Assembly (NCBI RefSeq): GCF_030486595.1
Contig: NZ_JAUJZH010000042.1
Span: 1-50,455, forward strand
DNA from: Variovorax ginsengisoli
GTDB lineage: Bacteria > Pseudomonadota > Gammaproteobacteria > Burkholderiales > Burkholderiaceae_C
Length of the DNA stretch: 50,455 nt
Direction of reading: 5' to 3'
Both the position numbers and the translations under genes were made by a program. The notes beneath the pieces were generated by a model. That model ran no database searches. It was given only the letters and a program-made list of their open reading frames with translations, and was not told the DNA's origin. Positions 1 to 7,016 of the stretch are shown here, one piece after another. Position 1 is the first letter of the stretch. Each line of letters begins with the position of its first letter.

Positions 1-92
1 CAGAACTCATCGGTCACCACCCACGACTCAACACGTTTCGCCAAGATCTCGATCCATCGCCGCGCCCAATGCGGCTCGGATCGATAGTTTAC
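1..92 (-). CDS. possible partial coding stretch at left edge
   Basis: On the minus strand the frame is open from about 92 to the window edge and reads YRSEPHWARRWIEILAKRV followed by ESWVVTDEF, which looks like protein (Trp-, Arg- and Glu-rich, no stop). A TAG closes the frame just upstream, at 93-95, and no ATG or GTG is visible, so the start is not identified. I do not recognise the family. It could be the beginning of a gene that continues to the left, or a remnant. Confidence 0.25.
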
Positions 93-306
93 CTATTTAC
101 GGATAAGTTCTAAATGACTTTCGCGAGGGCAGACGCGCCGCCGGGGAACTCGGCCCGACCGCGGGGTGGCCCGACGAAGGATTCTGGGCGCCAATGGCGT
201 TCCAAAAGTCCGAGCCATCGGACGAGAGAACGTAGCGGATTTCGACAACGCAGGTCCCGGTTCCAACCGTCGAGGCTTTCGCCCTCGAACCTGCTGCGCA
301 TTCCTG
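93..306. other. intergenic, nothing recognised
   Basis: Short AT-richer patch around 85-112 (TTTACCTATTTACGG) followed by GC-rich sequence. I see no gene, terminator with a T-run, or repeat that I can support. Confidence 0.3.
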
Positions 307-2190
307 TCACGCCACCATACGCGGCGCTCGGTGCTCGATGTCGACTTCCTGCGGCCCGCGCACGCGAGACTCTCGCATCTTGGCCAGTTCGCCGGTGCGC
401 AGGGCCTCGAACATGGACTCGGTCGTCACGGCCTTCTCGCCCGAGACACGCTCGGCCAGCCAGCGGCCGCAGTCCTTGAGAACGGCCCACACCTCCTGGA
501 ACAGGCCCTTCGGCGCCGGCTCGGTGATGTCCATCTCGCCGCTGGTCCACAGGGCGAAGGCATGCGCCGCGCACTCCTCGGGGTGGGAGCACTGACGCGC
601 GGCCTCGAGCTCACCGAGTTCGATCAAGGTCTGCTGGGTGCGGCGCGCGAGCGGCTTGTGGGCCGCGAACTCGCGCTGCATCGTCACCCGCTCCTCGACC
701 GTCAGCATGTTCTCGGCGGCGAAGTGCCAGGCCTCGTGCCGGGCGGCACGGTCCAGGTTCTGGGCGTGCAGATTCAGCAGGATGCCGTTGTTGATGTACT
801 TGCCGGCGACCTGGCGGTGCGTGGCGATGTCGTACAGGGCGTCCAGCAGTTTCACGTGCCGGGCGGTGCCCATCATCAGCTCACACTCGGCGAGGACGCG
901 ATTCACTTCGGCCTCGCCATTGCGGGCACCTTTCCAGACGGGCGACATACTGTAGAGCGGCATAGGTCCTCGCAGGGCTTCCTTGATGGCTGGGGTCATT
1001 TCGAACTGGGGAACGTCGTGCATGGTGCCGTTCAGGTACACCTGGCCCATGGTGACCTGGGCGCCGAGGGGTTTGAGCAGCTTGTCGGCCAGCTTGGGCA
1101 GGATGTTCTTGTAGAAGTCGTCCAGGCTGGCACCGCCGCCGGCGCGGCCGCCGTTTCGCATCGACTGCGTGATCCAGGCGAACTGGTTCACCGTGGGGAT
1201 CGCGGCAGCTCGTTGCATGAGGCGGCGCAGGATCAGGCCCGACCACTCCTCGGTGTTGGTGACGAACGGGGCTGCGGGCGTTCGCCCGGACCAGCCGGCC
1301 TTCCGGCCCTCTTCCGCCGCGGCGATCATCTCCGGATCCTTGGGGTCGTACTTAACCCCGCGCAGCTCGACCGAGGCCTTCGCGCGGATGGCGCTCTCCA
1401 GCAGATTTCGGTCTGAGAAGTTGGCGCCCTCGCCCATGCGGCCCATGAGCAGACGGATGACGGCTTCCCGAGCTCCGGCACGGCTGGCCTTCCCGCCGGC
1501 CTGCGCCCAGTCGCTCTGGATCTCCTCGACGAAGAAGAGCTCGCCACGCTCGGTGATCCGTGCGTGCGCCATGATGTTCTTGTCGACGCTGCCATCGAGG
1601 GCGTCATGGAAGTGCGGGGTCGCATAGTCCCAGGCCTTCGGGAGCAGATCTCGAAGCGCCTTCATTTGGGCTTGCATCTTTCCGGGCAGGTCCGGGTCGT
1701 CCATCAGGGTCTCGAGACTGAACGCGAGATCGGCCGCGTCGTACTGCATCGCCTCGATCCGGAACTCAAGCTCGCTCAGCTCGTCCTGGACGTTGTCGCG
1801 CTGCGAGTTGAGCACGTACAGCAGTTCCTTGTAGTTGCCGCCCGCATGGCGCCACGAGGCGTACCGCGGCGACGCGAGCTCCAGTTCCTTGACCGTAGGC
1901 AGGCCGGACAGCACCAGGCCGGCCACCTGCTCTTTGGTCAGGGACTTGTCGGCCGACGCTTCCAGGCTCTCCAGGATCTTGCTGTCCTCCAACTCGGAGC
2001 GCCTCACGCCCTTGGTCTGGAGCGCTCGGATCATGGACGCCCATTGCTTTGGCGGCGCCTTGCCCTGGTTGCCGTTGATCAGCAGGTTGTGCAGCTTCGA
2101 GAAGAAGCCCGCATCTCCCGTCGCTCCGACGGTCTCGAGCGTGTGGCGCGCATTCAGGTAGCAGTAGCGGTCGCCTTTGGAATTGATCAT
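307..2190 (-). CDS. large polyvalent-type protein with zincin-like domain, probably 5'-truncated
   Basis: 627 residues from the first ATG. Residues about 24-125 (AGFFSKLHNLL, APPKQWASMI, GGNYKELL) and 205-230 (HARITERGELFFVEEIQSDW) match segments typical of the very long polyvalent proteins of phages and conjugative plasmids, which enter recipient cells with the DNA. Residues 485-489 are HEAWH, an HExxH zinc-metallopeptidase-like motif, with HPEECAAHAF near 536-545 as a possible third-ligand region. Family members are usually much longer, so the amino-terminal part is probably missing. The ATG overlaps the iscB stop (TGATG), which sits at the right end of the IscB element; insertion of that element most likely cut or displaced the original 5' end. 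A protein starting at this ATG could still be translated by coupling. Family call is from motifs; function is not shown. Confidence 0.6.
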   Translation of the reverse strand: MINSKGDRYCYLNARHTLETVGATGDAGFFSKLHNLLINGNQGKAPPKQWASMIRALQTKGVRRSELEDSKILESLEASADKSLTKEQVAGLVLSGLPTVKELELASPRYASWRHAGGNYKELLYVLNSQRDNVQDELSELEFRIEAMQYDAADLAFSLETLMDDPDLPGKMQAQMKALRDLLPKAWDYATPHFHDALDGSVDKNIMAHARITERGELFFVEEIQSDWAQAGGKASRAGAREAVIRLLMGRMGEGANFSDRNLLESAIRAKASVELRGVKYDPKDPEMIAAAEEGRKAGWSGRTPAAPFVTNTEEWSGLILRRLMQRAAAIPTVNQFAWITQSMRNGGRAGGGASLDDFYKNILPKLADKLLKPLGAQVTMGQVYLNGTMHDVPQFEMTPAIKEALRGPMPLYSMSPVWKGARNGEAEVNRVLAECELMMGTARHVKLLDALYDIATHRQVAGKYINNGILLNLHAQNLDRAARHEAWHFAAENMLTVEERVTMQREFAAHKPLARRTQQTLIELGELEAARQCSHPEECAAHAFALWTSGEMDITEPAPKGLFQEVWAVLKDCGRWLAERVSGEKAVTTESMFEALRTGELAKMRESRVRGPQEVDIEHRAPRMVA

Positions 2191-3623
2191 CAGTATGCGC
2201 GGGAAGCCCGTCCCTCAGGGCGGGCGGTGAGCGACAGATGCGAAGCATCTGCTGCCTTGTGCCTTACCTGCTCACGTCCTCTGTGGTTGGCACGGTTGAG
2301 AAAATAGCCATAGCCATCGCTCCTCTGAACGAGGTGGCAGTACTTGTGGCCGATGCCCTGGACAACAGCGGAAACGCCTTCCCGCCTCGTCTGAATATTG
2401 AAGCTGCCGCTCGCCCGGATGGCGACGCGACCAACGTGAACGCCAGCTTTGATGCCCTTGGGAACTTCGGCGCGCACCATGTCGCCTGTGCCGAAGCCGT
2501 GGACTCGCTTGCTGCGCATCAGGAAACCGCGCGGGAAGCCAAACTTGTCCAGCCGGGTGCGCTGATAGCTCCCGCGGCCCGCGCACTTGACCTCGATGGC
2601 TGGCATTGACCAGCTAGCGATGGAGTGGACTTGGCCAACGCAGGCTGCGTCCAGTGCGTGAGTTTTTGGGATACCAAGCGTGGCTCGATTGAACTTGGTG
2701 CGACCGCCGGAAGACAGTTCCACGGGCAAGCCTCTCGCCTTCAGTGCTTCTGCTAGCGCCCAGCGTGTCGCATTGACGGCCGCCGCATCCTTGAGCGGAC
2801 GTTTGGCCTGGGCCAGGATACGCGCCAGGCGTCCGGGGTCTTTTGCGAGGAATTCGTCGACGCACTGTGCGCCCTTCTTCTGGTTGCAGCACTCGCACGC
2901 CAGGGTCAGGTTCGAGGCCCGGTCGGTGCCGCCGCGCGCTTTGGCAACGATGTGTTCGATCTGCAGCGGCACATCTTTTTTGCCGCAGTAGGCACACGCG
3001 CGATCCCATTTCTCCAATAGGTACTCACGCAGCTCGTAGCCGAACAGCGTGCCTTGCTGATACTGGATGCCATTGATCTCGGGATTCTGCAGGGCCTGCA
3101 TGTCAAAGCGCACAAGTTCCGAGCTGATGGAGGCGATCGGCGCCCAGCGCTGCAAGCGCTTGACCCAAGCCATGGTCGTGTCCACACGATGCTGGAGCGA
3201 GGGTGCCAACCACCTCTTCTTCTTGTTCCCGCGGTTGAGGAACCGTCGTGCACGGTACCTGAGATTTCCGCGCCGGCGACGGCGCATCTGACGGCGGGCC
3301 GAGAGCGCCTCGGAGATCTGCCGGCCGCGATGGATGATCTCCATCAGGTTCACCACGGCTGTGCCACGACGAACCTCGCCAGTGGATGGGTCGATCGCCT
3401 CGATGTCTCGTGCCACTGCTACACCCGTCGTCTTGCTGCCCGGATCGAGCTTCAGGCGTAGGGGCTGTAGGGTGCAATCCTCTTGCGCGCGATCCACAAG
3501 CCGGATGACGAACGGCTGCACCCGGTGCACACGCGCGCGACCAGCTTCCAGCAACTTGCGGGCGCGCTTCTCGCTGCACGGCATTAACGGTTTGCCTATG
3601 CGATCCAGAACGTAGACGGACAC
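2190..3623 (-). CDS. iscB: IscB RNA-guided endonuclease
   Basis: 477 residues from a GTG start (VSVYVLDRIGKPLMP), chosen because IscB proteins begin with this PLMP domain; an in-frame ATG at 3716 would add 31 residues overlapping the omegaRNA. All expected parts are visible: PLMP domain (residues 1-50), RuvC-I with D60 in KLDPGSKTTGVAV, arginine-rich bridge helix (110-130, RRQMRRRRRGN), RuvC-II with E169 in SSELVRFD, an HNH insert (CAYC at 210-213, H224 in IEHIV, N238, ACECC at 242-246) and RuvC-III (THALDAACVG, H322 and D325). The usual carboxy-terminal TAM-interacting region follows. IscB is the ancestor family of Cas9 and cuts DNA under omegaRNA guidance, helping to maintain IS200/IS605-type elements. 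No tnpA is present, so the element is non-autonomous. All catalytic residues are intact, so activity is plausible. Confidence 0.95.
   Translation of the reverse strand: MSVYVLDRIGKPLMPCSEKRARKLLEAGRARVHRVQPFVIRLVDRAQEDCTLQPLRLKLDPGSKTTGVAVARDIEAIDPSTGEVRRGTAVVNLMEIIHRGRQISEALSARRQMRRRRRGNLRYRARRFLNRGNKKKRWLAPSLQHRVDTTMAWVKRLQRWAPIASISSELVRFDMQALQNPEINGIQYQQGTLFGYELREYLLEKWDRACAYCGKKDVPLQIEHIVAKARGGTDRASNLTLACECCNQKKGAQCVDEFLAKDPGRLARILAQAKRPLKDAAAVNATRWALAEALKARGLPVELSSGGRTKFNRATLGIPKTHALDAACVGQVHSIASWSMPAIEVKCAGRGSYQRTRLDKFGFPRGFLMRSKRVHGFGTGDMVRAEVPKGIKAGVHVGRVAIRASGSFNIQTRREGVSAVVQGIGHKYCHLVQRSDGYGYFLNRANHRGREQVRHKAADASHLSLTARPEGRASRAY
2207..2224 (-). repeat. right-end hairpin of the IscB element
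   Basis: CCCGCCCTGAGGGACGGG on the minus strand, a near copy of the left-end hairpin, inside the last codons of iscB. The element boundary should lie shortly after it, close to the iscB stop at 2190, so the nuclease gene runs to the very end of the element. Confidence 0.65.
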
Positions 3624-3624
3624 A

Positions 3625-3985
3625 AGAACTCCAGAATCACTGCGAACTGCGCAGGCAGGCTGTCTTTCCAGCAGTCGGCCCTTACGGGCCTGGTGACGGG
3701 CGCCAGCAGGTCTCACGACCTTCTGGCACCGCTCCCCTCGACCATGTTGAGCAGCAGCATGGAAGCTTTTTTAGGCTTCCCGTCGCAGACCGTTTCGTGC
3801 TCACCCGAAGCTTGTCTGCATCTGCAACTTCCAGAGCCTGGAACTGAGGAAGCATTCCAGGGTGGGTCTCTTAACTTCTGCTCAACGTAGCGGGCTGGTT
3901 ACCGCTTGGTCTGGTCAACACCGGGCTTGCTCGGACTTCTCCTCACCAGCCCCGTCCTTCAGGGCGGGATTGTTGACTCGTGAGT
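3625..3985 (-). ncRNA. omegaRNA (HEARO) guide RNA of IscB
   Basis: IscB loci carry their guide RNA immediately upstream of, and running into, the nuclease gene. Read on the minus strand this stretch has the characteristic layout: a hairpin near the element end, then a conserved-looking core with CCCACCCTGG, a CCTCAG turn and GGAAGTTGCA (about 3830-3875), comparable to the CACCCTGG and GGAACTGCA core of the characterised OgeuIscB omegaRNA as I remember it, then further hairpins (GGGAAGCC-TAAAAAA-GCTTCC near 3765-3785; GGCCCGTAAGGGCC near 3676-3690). The guide would be the sequence just outside the left end, about 3970-3990. Ends are estimated. Confidence 0.8.
3950..3968 (-). repeat. left-end hairpin of the IscB element
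   Basis: Imperfect palindrome CCCGCCCTGAAGGACGGGG on the minus strand, upstream of the omegaRNA. It matches, apart from a few bases, the hairpin at the other end of the element, as expected for the subterminal hairpins that TnpA of IS200/IS605 elements recognises. TCAAC or a similar sequence just outside may be the insertion target; its exact length is not determinable here. Confidence 0.65.
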
Positions 3986-4170
3986 GCCTATTGCTGCGGA
4001 CAATTATTTCGACCGAGTATAGGTTGCAGCTTTTGCAACGTCGACGGAAGTTTTTTTGCGGCGCCGGGACTCAGGGTTCGGCGTCCCCCTCGGAGTTGAT
4101 CGAGCGCGTTCGCTGGTCGAAGTCTGGCGCAGCGCTCAACCAGCCGCTCCCTGCGCCGCCCGGTCGGGTG

Positions 4171-4463
4171 CTAGACCAGTTCTGGTTGAAGTCTGTCCGG
4201 CCACCATGGGACTCGCCTCATCCGGCAAACGGCGGCCCGGCGCCCTGGTCGGTCGCTCGACCAGTCCTGGTTGAAGTCTGTCCCGTCACCGCGGGCTCGC
4301 CTCGTCCGAATCACGGCGGCCCGGCGCTCTGGTCGATAGTTCGACCAGTTCTGGTTGAAGTCTGTCCGGTCCCCCTCGGACTCGCTTCATCCGGCCCACG
4401 GCCGCCTGGTGCGCTGGTCGAGCGCTAGACCAGTTCTGAGCCGGTGCTAGACCAGCCTTGTGC
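4171..4463 (+). repeat. direct repeats with inner palindromes, probable parC-type centromere of parMR
   Basis: Units of 84-85 bp begin at 4171, 4256 and 4340 (core GACCAGTTCTGGTTGAAG then TCTGTCC), with a shortened copy at 4425 and a stub at 4447. Each junction carries an inverted repeat CTGGTC-N8/9-GACCAG (about 4244-4266, 4329-4350, 4413-4435). They lie just upstream of an actin-type parM and its parR. In type II plasmid partition, ParR binds repeats upstream of parM, which serve both as centromere and as promoter operator. Sequence shows the repeats; the centromere role is inferred from position. A partial copy of the core (GCTGGTCGAAGTCTGG) occurs at 4111. Confidence 0.6.
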
Positions 4464-4601
4464 TGGCCTAACTCTGAGACAACGTTCGCTCAGGCCTGCT
4501 GCAACGATCTACCTGACCGGTCACGCTGCCTTGACGGAACGATGATTCATGTGCGATTCTTATCTGTGACGGAGTATTTCCGCGAACAATCAGGATTCTT
4601 C

Positions 4602-5723
4602 ATGAGCATTGCATCCGGCGCGCCCATCGTGGCTGCCATCGACCTCGGCTACGGCCTGACCAAGTTCACACGGCGCAACGCCGGCACTGGGGCCGTCGAG
4701 TACGACCTGTTCCCCTCGGTCGCCTTCGGCGTCGATCGCCGCCGCTACGAGCTCGAGGAGCGCCGCAGCGAGAACGTCAAGGTCGTGTCTTACAACGGCG
4801 AATCGTTCGTCGTCGGCCCTGACGTCATGAGCCGGGCAGCCTCCAGCTCCGACTTTGGCCGCCACCTGGACGACAAGTACTACGAAAGCGCGCCGTACCA
4901 CGCTCTGATGCGCGGCGCCCTCGCCTATATGGAAGAGGACCACATCGACGTGCTCGTCCTGGGGCTCCCCGTCAGCCACTTCCGCGATCCGGGCAAGCCG
5001 GCCGCCCTGAAGAAGGCCTACATCGGCAAGGTCAGCCTGGACGGTGAGCGCAGCGTGGTGATCGACAAGGTCGTCGTTCGCCCGCAGCCGATGGGCGGCT
5101 TCTACAGCCTGGATCGCCAGATCGACGGCATCAATGCGACGATCGCGCGCTGCCCGCAGTCGGGCCTGAAGCCGCTGGCCGACTGGAACCAGCTGGTCGA
5201 CACCATGACGGTCGTCACGGTCGATCCGGGCGAATACACCCTGGACTGGCTGCTCGTGAACCGTGGCAAGCCGAACACGGACGTCTCGGGCGCCGCCGGC
5301 GACGCTGGACGCCATCGCGTCATGACCTCGGTGAAGGAACACCTGGAGGCGAAACTCGGCCGGGCGATCGCGCCGACGAACCTGAATCGCCTCAACAACT
5401 CGCTGCGCACTGGTGCCGTTTTCAAGCTCGACGGCCGCGCCATCGACATGAGGGATCCGGAGATCCTGGCCGCCGCGCGCCGCGCCGTGCGAGATCCGGT
5501 GAGCATCATGATGAACGGGATCAAGGGCGCGTGGGACATCATCGACATGGTCGTGATGGTCGGCGGCCACCCCTCGCACTACGCCGAAGAGATCGCCGAG
5601 CGCATGCCCGACATGCCGATCTACGTGCCCAAGCACTCGGTTTTCAGCAACGTCGAGGGCCTGCAGCTGATCGGCGAAGGGATTGCCCAGGCCGAGGCTC
5701 GCGCTGACGCCGACGCGGTCTGA
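4602..5723 (+). CDS. parM: ParM/StbA-like actin ATPase, plasmid segregation
   Basis: 373 residues from ATG 4602 (an AGGA lies 7 bp upstream); an ATG at 4458 would add 48 residues running through non-conserved sequence. Residues 12-22 (AIDLGYGLTKF) form the phosphate-1 loop of the actin/Hsp70 fold, VTVDPGEYTLDWLL near 203-216 corresponds to the phosphate-2 region, and VVMVGGHPSHY near 320 to the adenosine loop. ParM forms ATP-driven filaments that push sister plasmids apart through ParR bound at parC. The upstream direct repeats and the small downstream gene fit a parC-parM-parR order. It also resembles StbA and PRTRC-type actin-like proteins; the partition role rests on family and context. 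Confidence 0.85.
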   Translation: MSIASGAPIVAAIDLGYGLTKFTRRNAGTGAVEYDLFPSVAFGVDRRRYELEERRSENVKVVSYNGESFVVGPDVMSRAASSSDFGRHLDDKYYESAPYHALMRGALAYMEEDHIDVLVLGLPVSHFRDPGKPAALKKAYIGKVSLDGERSVVIDKVVVRPQPMGGFYSLDRQIDGINATIARCPQSGLKPLADWNQLVDTMTVVTVDPGEYTLDWLLVNRGKPNTDVSGAAGDAGRHRVMTSVKEHLEAKLGRAIAPTNLNRLNNSLRTGAVFKLDGRAIDMRDPEILAAARRAVRDPVSIMMNGIKGAWDIIDMVVMVGGHPSHYAEEIAERMPDMPIYVPKHSVFSNVEGLQLIGEGIAQAEARADADAV

Positions 5724-5734
5724 GGAGGGTGGTT

Positions 5735-5818
5735 ATGACTCGCCGCATCGATCTGCGCGTGGGGCTCTCCAATGCCGAGGGCTCGGCCAAGGCCAGGCTG
5801 GAAGGCGCCCGCAAATGA
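5735..5818 (+). CDS. 27-residue reading frame between parM and parR
   Basis: A strong ribosome-binding sequence, GAGGAGGG (5723-5730), sits at good spacing before ATG 5735; the frame encodes MTRRIDLRVGLSNAEGSAKA plus RLEGARK and stops at 5818, overlapping the parR start by ATGA. The best ribosome site of the operon therefore serves this short frame, and parR (with no Shine-Dalgarno of its own) is presumably translated by coupling. RIDLRVGL resembles the ribbon strand at the beginning of ParR (LDFRIRFH). It could be a leader peptide, a small protein, or the detached start of a longer ancestral ParR. Confidence 0.5.
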   Translation: MTRRIDLRVGLSNAEGSAKARLEGARK

Positions 5819-6336
5819 GCCAGAACGACGATACCCTGGACTTCCGCATCCGGTTCCACCGGGACGAAAGTCCCATGCTTTTTCGTGCCTTCGCGGGCCT
5901 GGAAGCGGCGCCTGGCATGCGCAAGCGAAACATGTTCGCACGCCAACTCATGGAGATGGGGTTGATCGTCATGGAGGAGCGGATGCGCCGCCAGGACGGC
6001 CTCTCGACCCGGGTTTCCAGCGGACTCGCAGACGAGTTGAGCGCATCCGCCGTGACGATGGCGCGCCCGACCGGGCTGCCCGCTGCCGCGCCCCCAGCGC
6101 TCCCCGAATCGCCACCCGAGTCAGGAACCGATCGCGCCGTTTCGGCCGCTCCAGCTTCTGCTCCCGCCGAGGCCGCGCCGCCGGCGCCTGCTCCCGCCCC
6201 AGTCCCAGCTCCTCAGATCGCTGCAGTCACCGCTCCAGTGGCCGCGAACATTGCGCCTGCCGACGACGACCGCCCTCCTCCGCGGCTTGGCGGCGCCAGA
6301 GCCGTTCGGATGCTGGACGGCGAGTCGCTCGACTGA
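5815..6336 (+). CDS. parR: ParR/StbB-like DNA-binding partition adaptor
   Basis: 173 residues. Residues 1-65 look like a ribbon-helix-helix DNA-binding domain (strand LDFRIRFH, then helices ending in MFARQLMEMGLIVMEERM). From about residue 75 to 160 the chain is Ala/Pro-rich (repeated PAPAPVPAPQ-like segments), probably a disordered tail, with a short conserved-looking end. ParR proteins bind parC through the amino-terminal domain and contact ParM filaments through their carboxy terminus. The name rests on position after parM, size and fold prediction by eye; sequence identity among ParR proteins is generally low. Confidence 0.65.
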   Translation: MSQNDDTLDFRIRFHRDESPMLFRAFAGLEAAPGMRKRNMFARQLMEMGLIVMEERMRRQDGLSTRVSSGLADELSASAVTMARPTGLPAAAPPALPESPPESGTDRAVSAAPASAPAEAAPPAPAPAPVPAPQIAAVTAPVAANIAPADDDRPPPRLGGARAVRMLDGESLD

Positions 6337-6351
6337 CGCAGGCTCGCATAC

Positions 6352-6748
6352 AACCGTGAGGAAACGACTTTTCACGCAGTTCGGTGTCAGCTGCCGGCGC
6401 AAATGTTTGCCTTTCAGGCAACCCAACTGTGAGGAAAGCGCTTTTCTCACAGTCGTGCGGCACTTTGGGATGGAAATGCGCGCGCCCCTAACTGTGAGGA
6501 AGCCGCTTTCCTCACAGTTAGGCCTTACCTGCCGGCTTCGAAGCCCATGCGGGCAACTGCGTGAAAAGCCCCTTTCTCACAGTTGCCTGGAAGGGTCTGG
6601 CGCCCTCGCGGTTTTCCTTGTTCTGCACGGCGCTCGCCCATTAACTGTGAGGAAGACGCTTTTCACGCAGTTGGGCGCGGACCTGATTCCGAGCGGTTCT
6701 CACCGCCATTCGCCAGTTAACTGCGTGAAAAGTACTTTCCTCGCAGTT
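6352..6748. repeat. six 30-bp palindromes (12-bp arms, 6-bp spacers)
   Basis: Copies at 6352-6381, 6425-6454, 6490-6519, 6555-6584, 6643-6672 and 6719-6748. Arms are of two kinds, AACTGTGAGGAA and AACTGCGTGAAA, combined in different pairings; spacers are ACGACT, AGCGCT, GCCGCT, AGCCCC, GACGCT and AGTACT. The 12+6+12 layout resembles the core sites bound by tyrosine recombinases (dif is 11+6+11), and a tyrosine-recombinase-like gene follows immediately. They could instead be initiator iterons or operators, or act as RNA hairpins. No T-runs follow them, so terminators are unlikely. The intervals between copies (35-58 bp) are not conserved. Confidence 0.7.
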
Positions 6749-7016
6749 GGGCGCCGCCCCAATTTCGAGCCGCTTTCGGTCGGTTTCCCGAACTTGTTAA
6801 CAGAACTTCTCACACTTATCAGCCATTTGGGGGAAACCGGGTGAAAACGCCCTTGTTGGAACCTTGAATCCACGCGAGCAGGGCAGCTCAGGAACCGACC
6901 CCGATGAGAGCCCCGAGCCAAACGGTCCAGATCCCCCCAGCTCCGCAGACCCCTCCAGAAACCCAGACCCACCAAGCCCAGTTCCTCCCACCTGGCGCCG
7001 GGACCGAGACCCCCAC

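Noticed and set aside
166..1416. Long plus-strand open frame of 416 codons
   Set aside because: Antisense shadow of the 307-2190 minus-strand gene; composition is that of a reversed GC-rich gene and no motif is recognisable.
4171..4463. CRISPR-like repeat array
   Set aside because: Unit of 84-85 bp is conserved over most of its length with no variable spacers; position next to parM fits a centromere better.
6352..6748. CRISPR array
   Set aside because: Repeats are palindromic, of unequal spacing (35-58 bp between copies), degenerate, and no cas gene is present.
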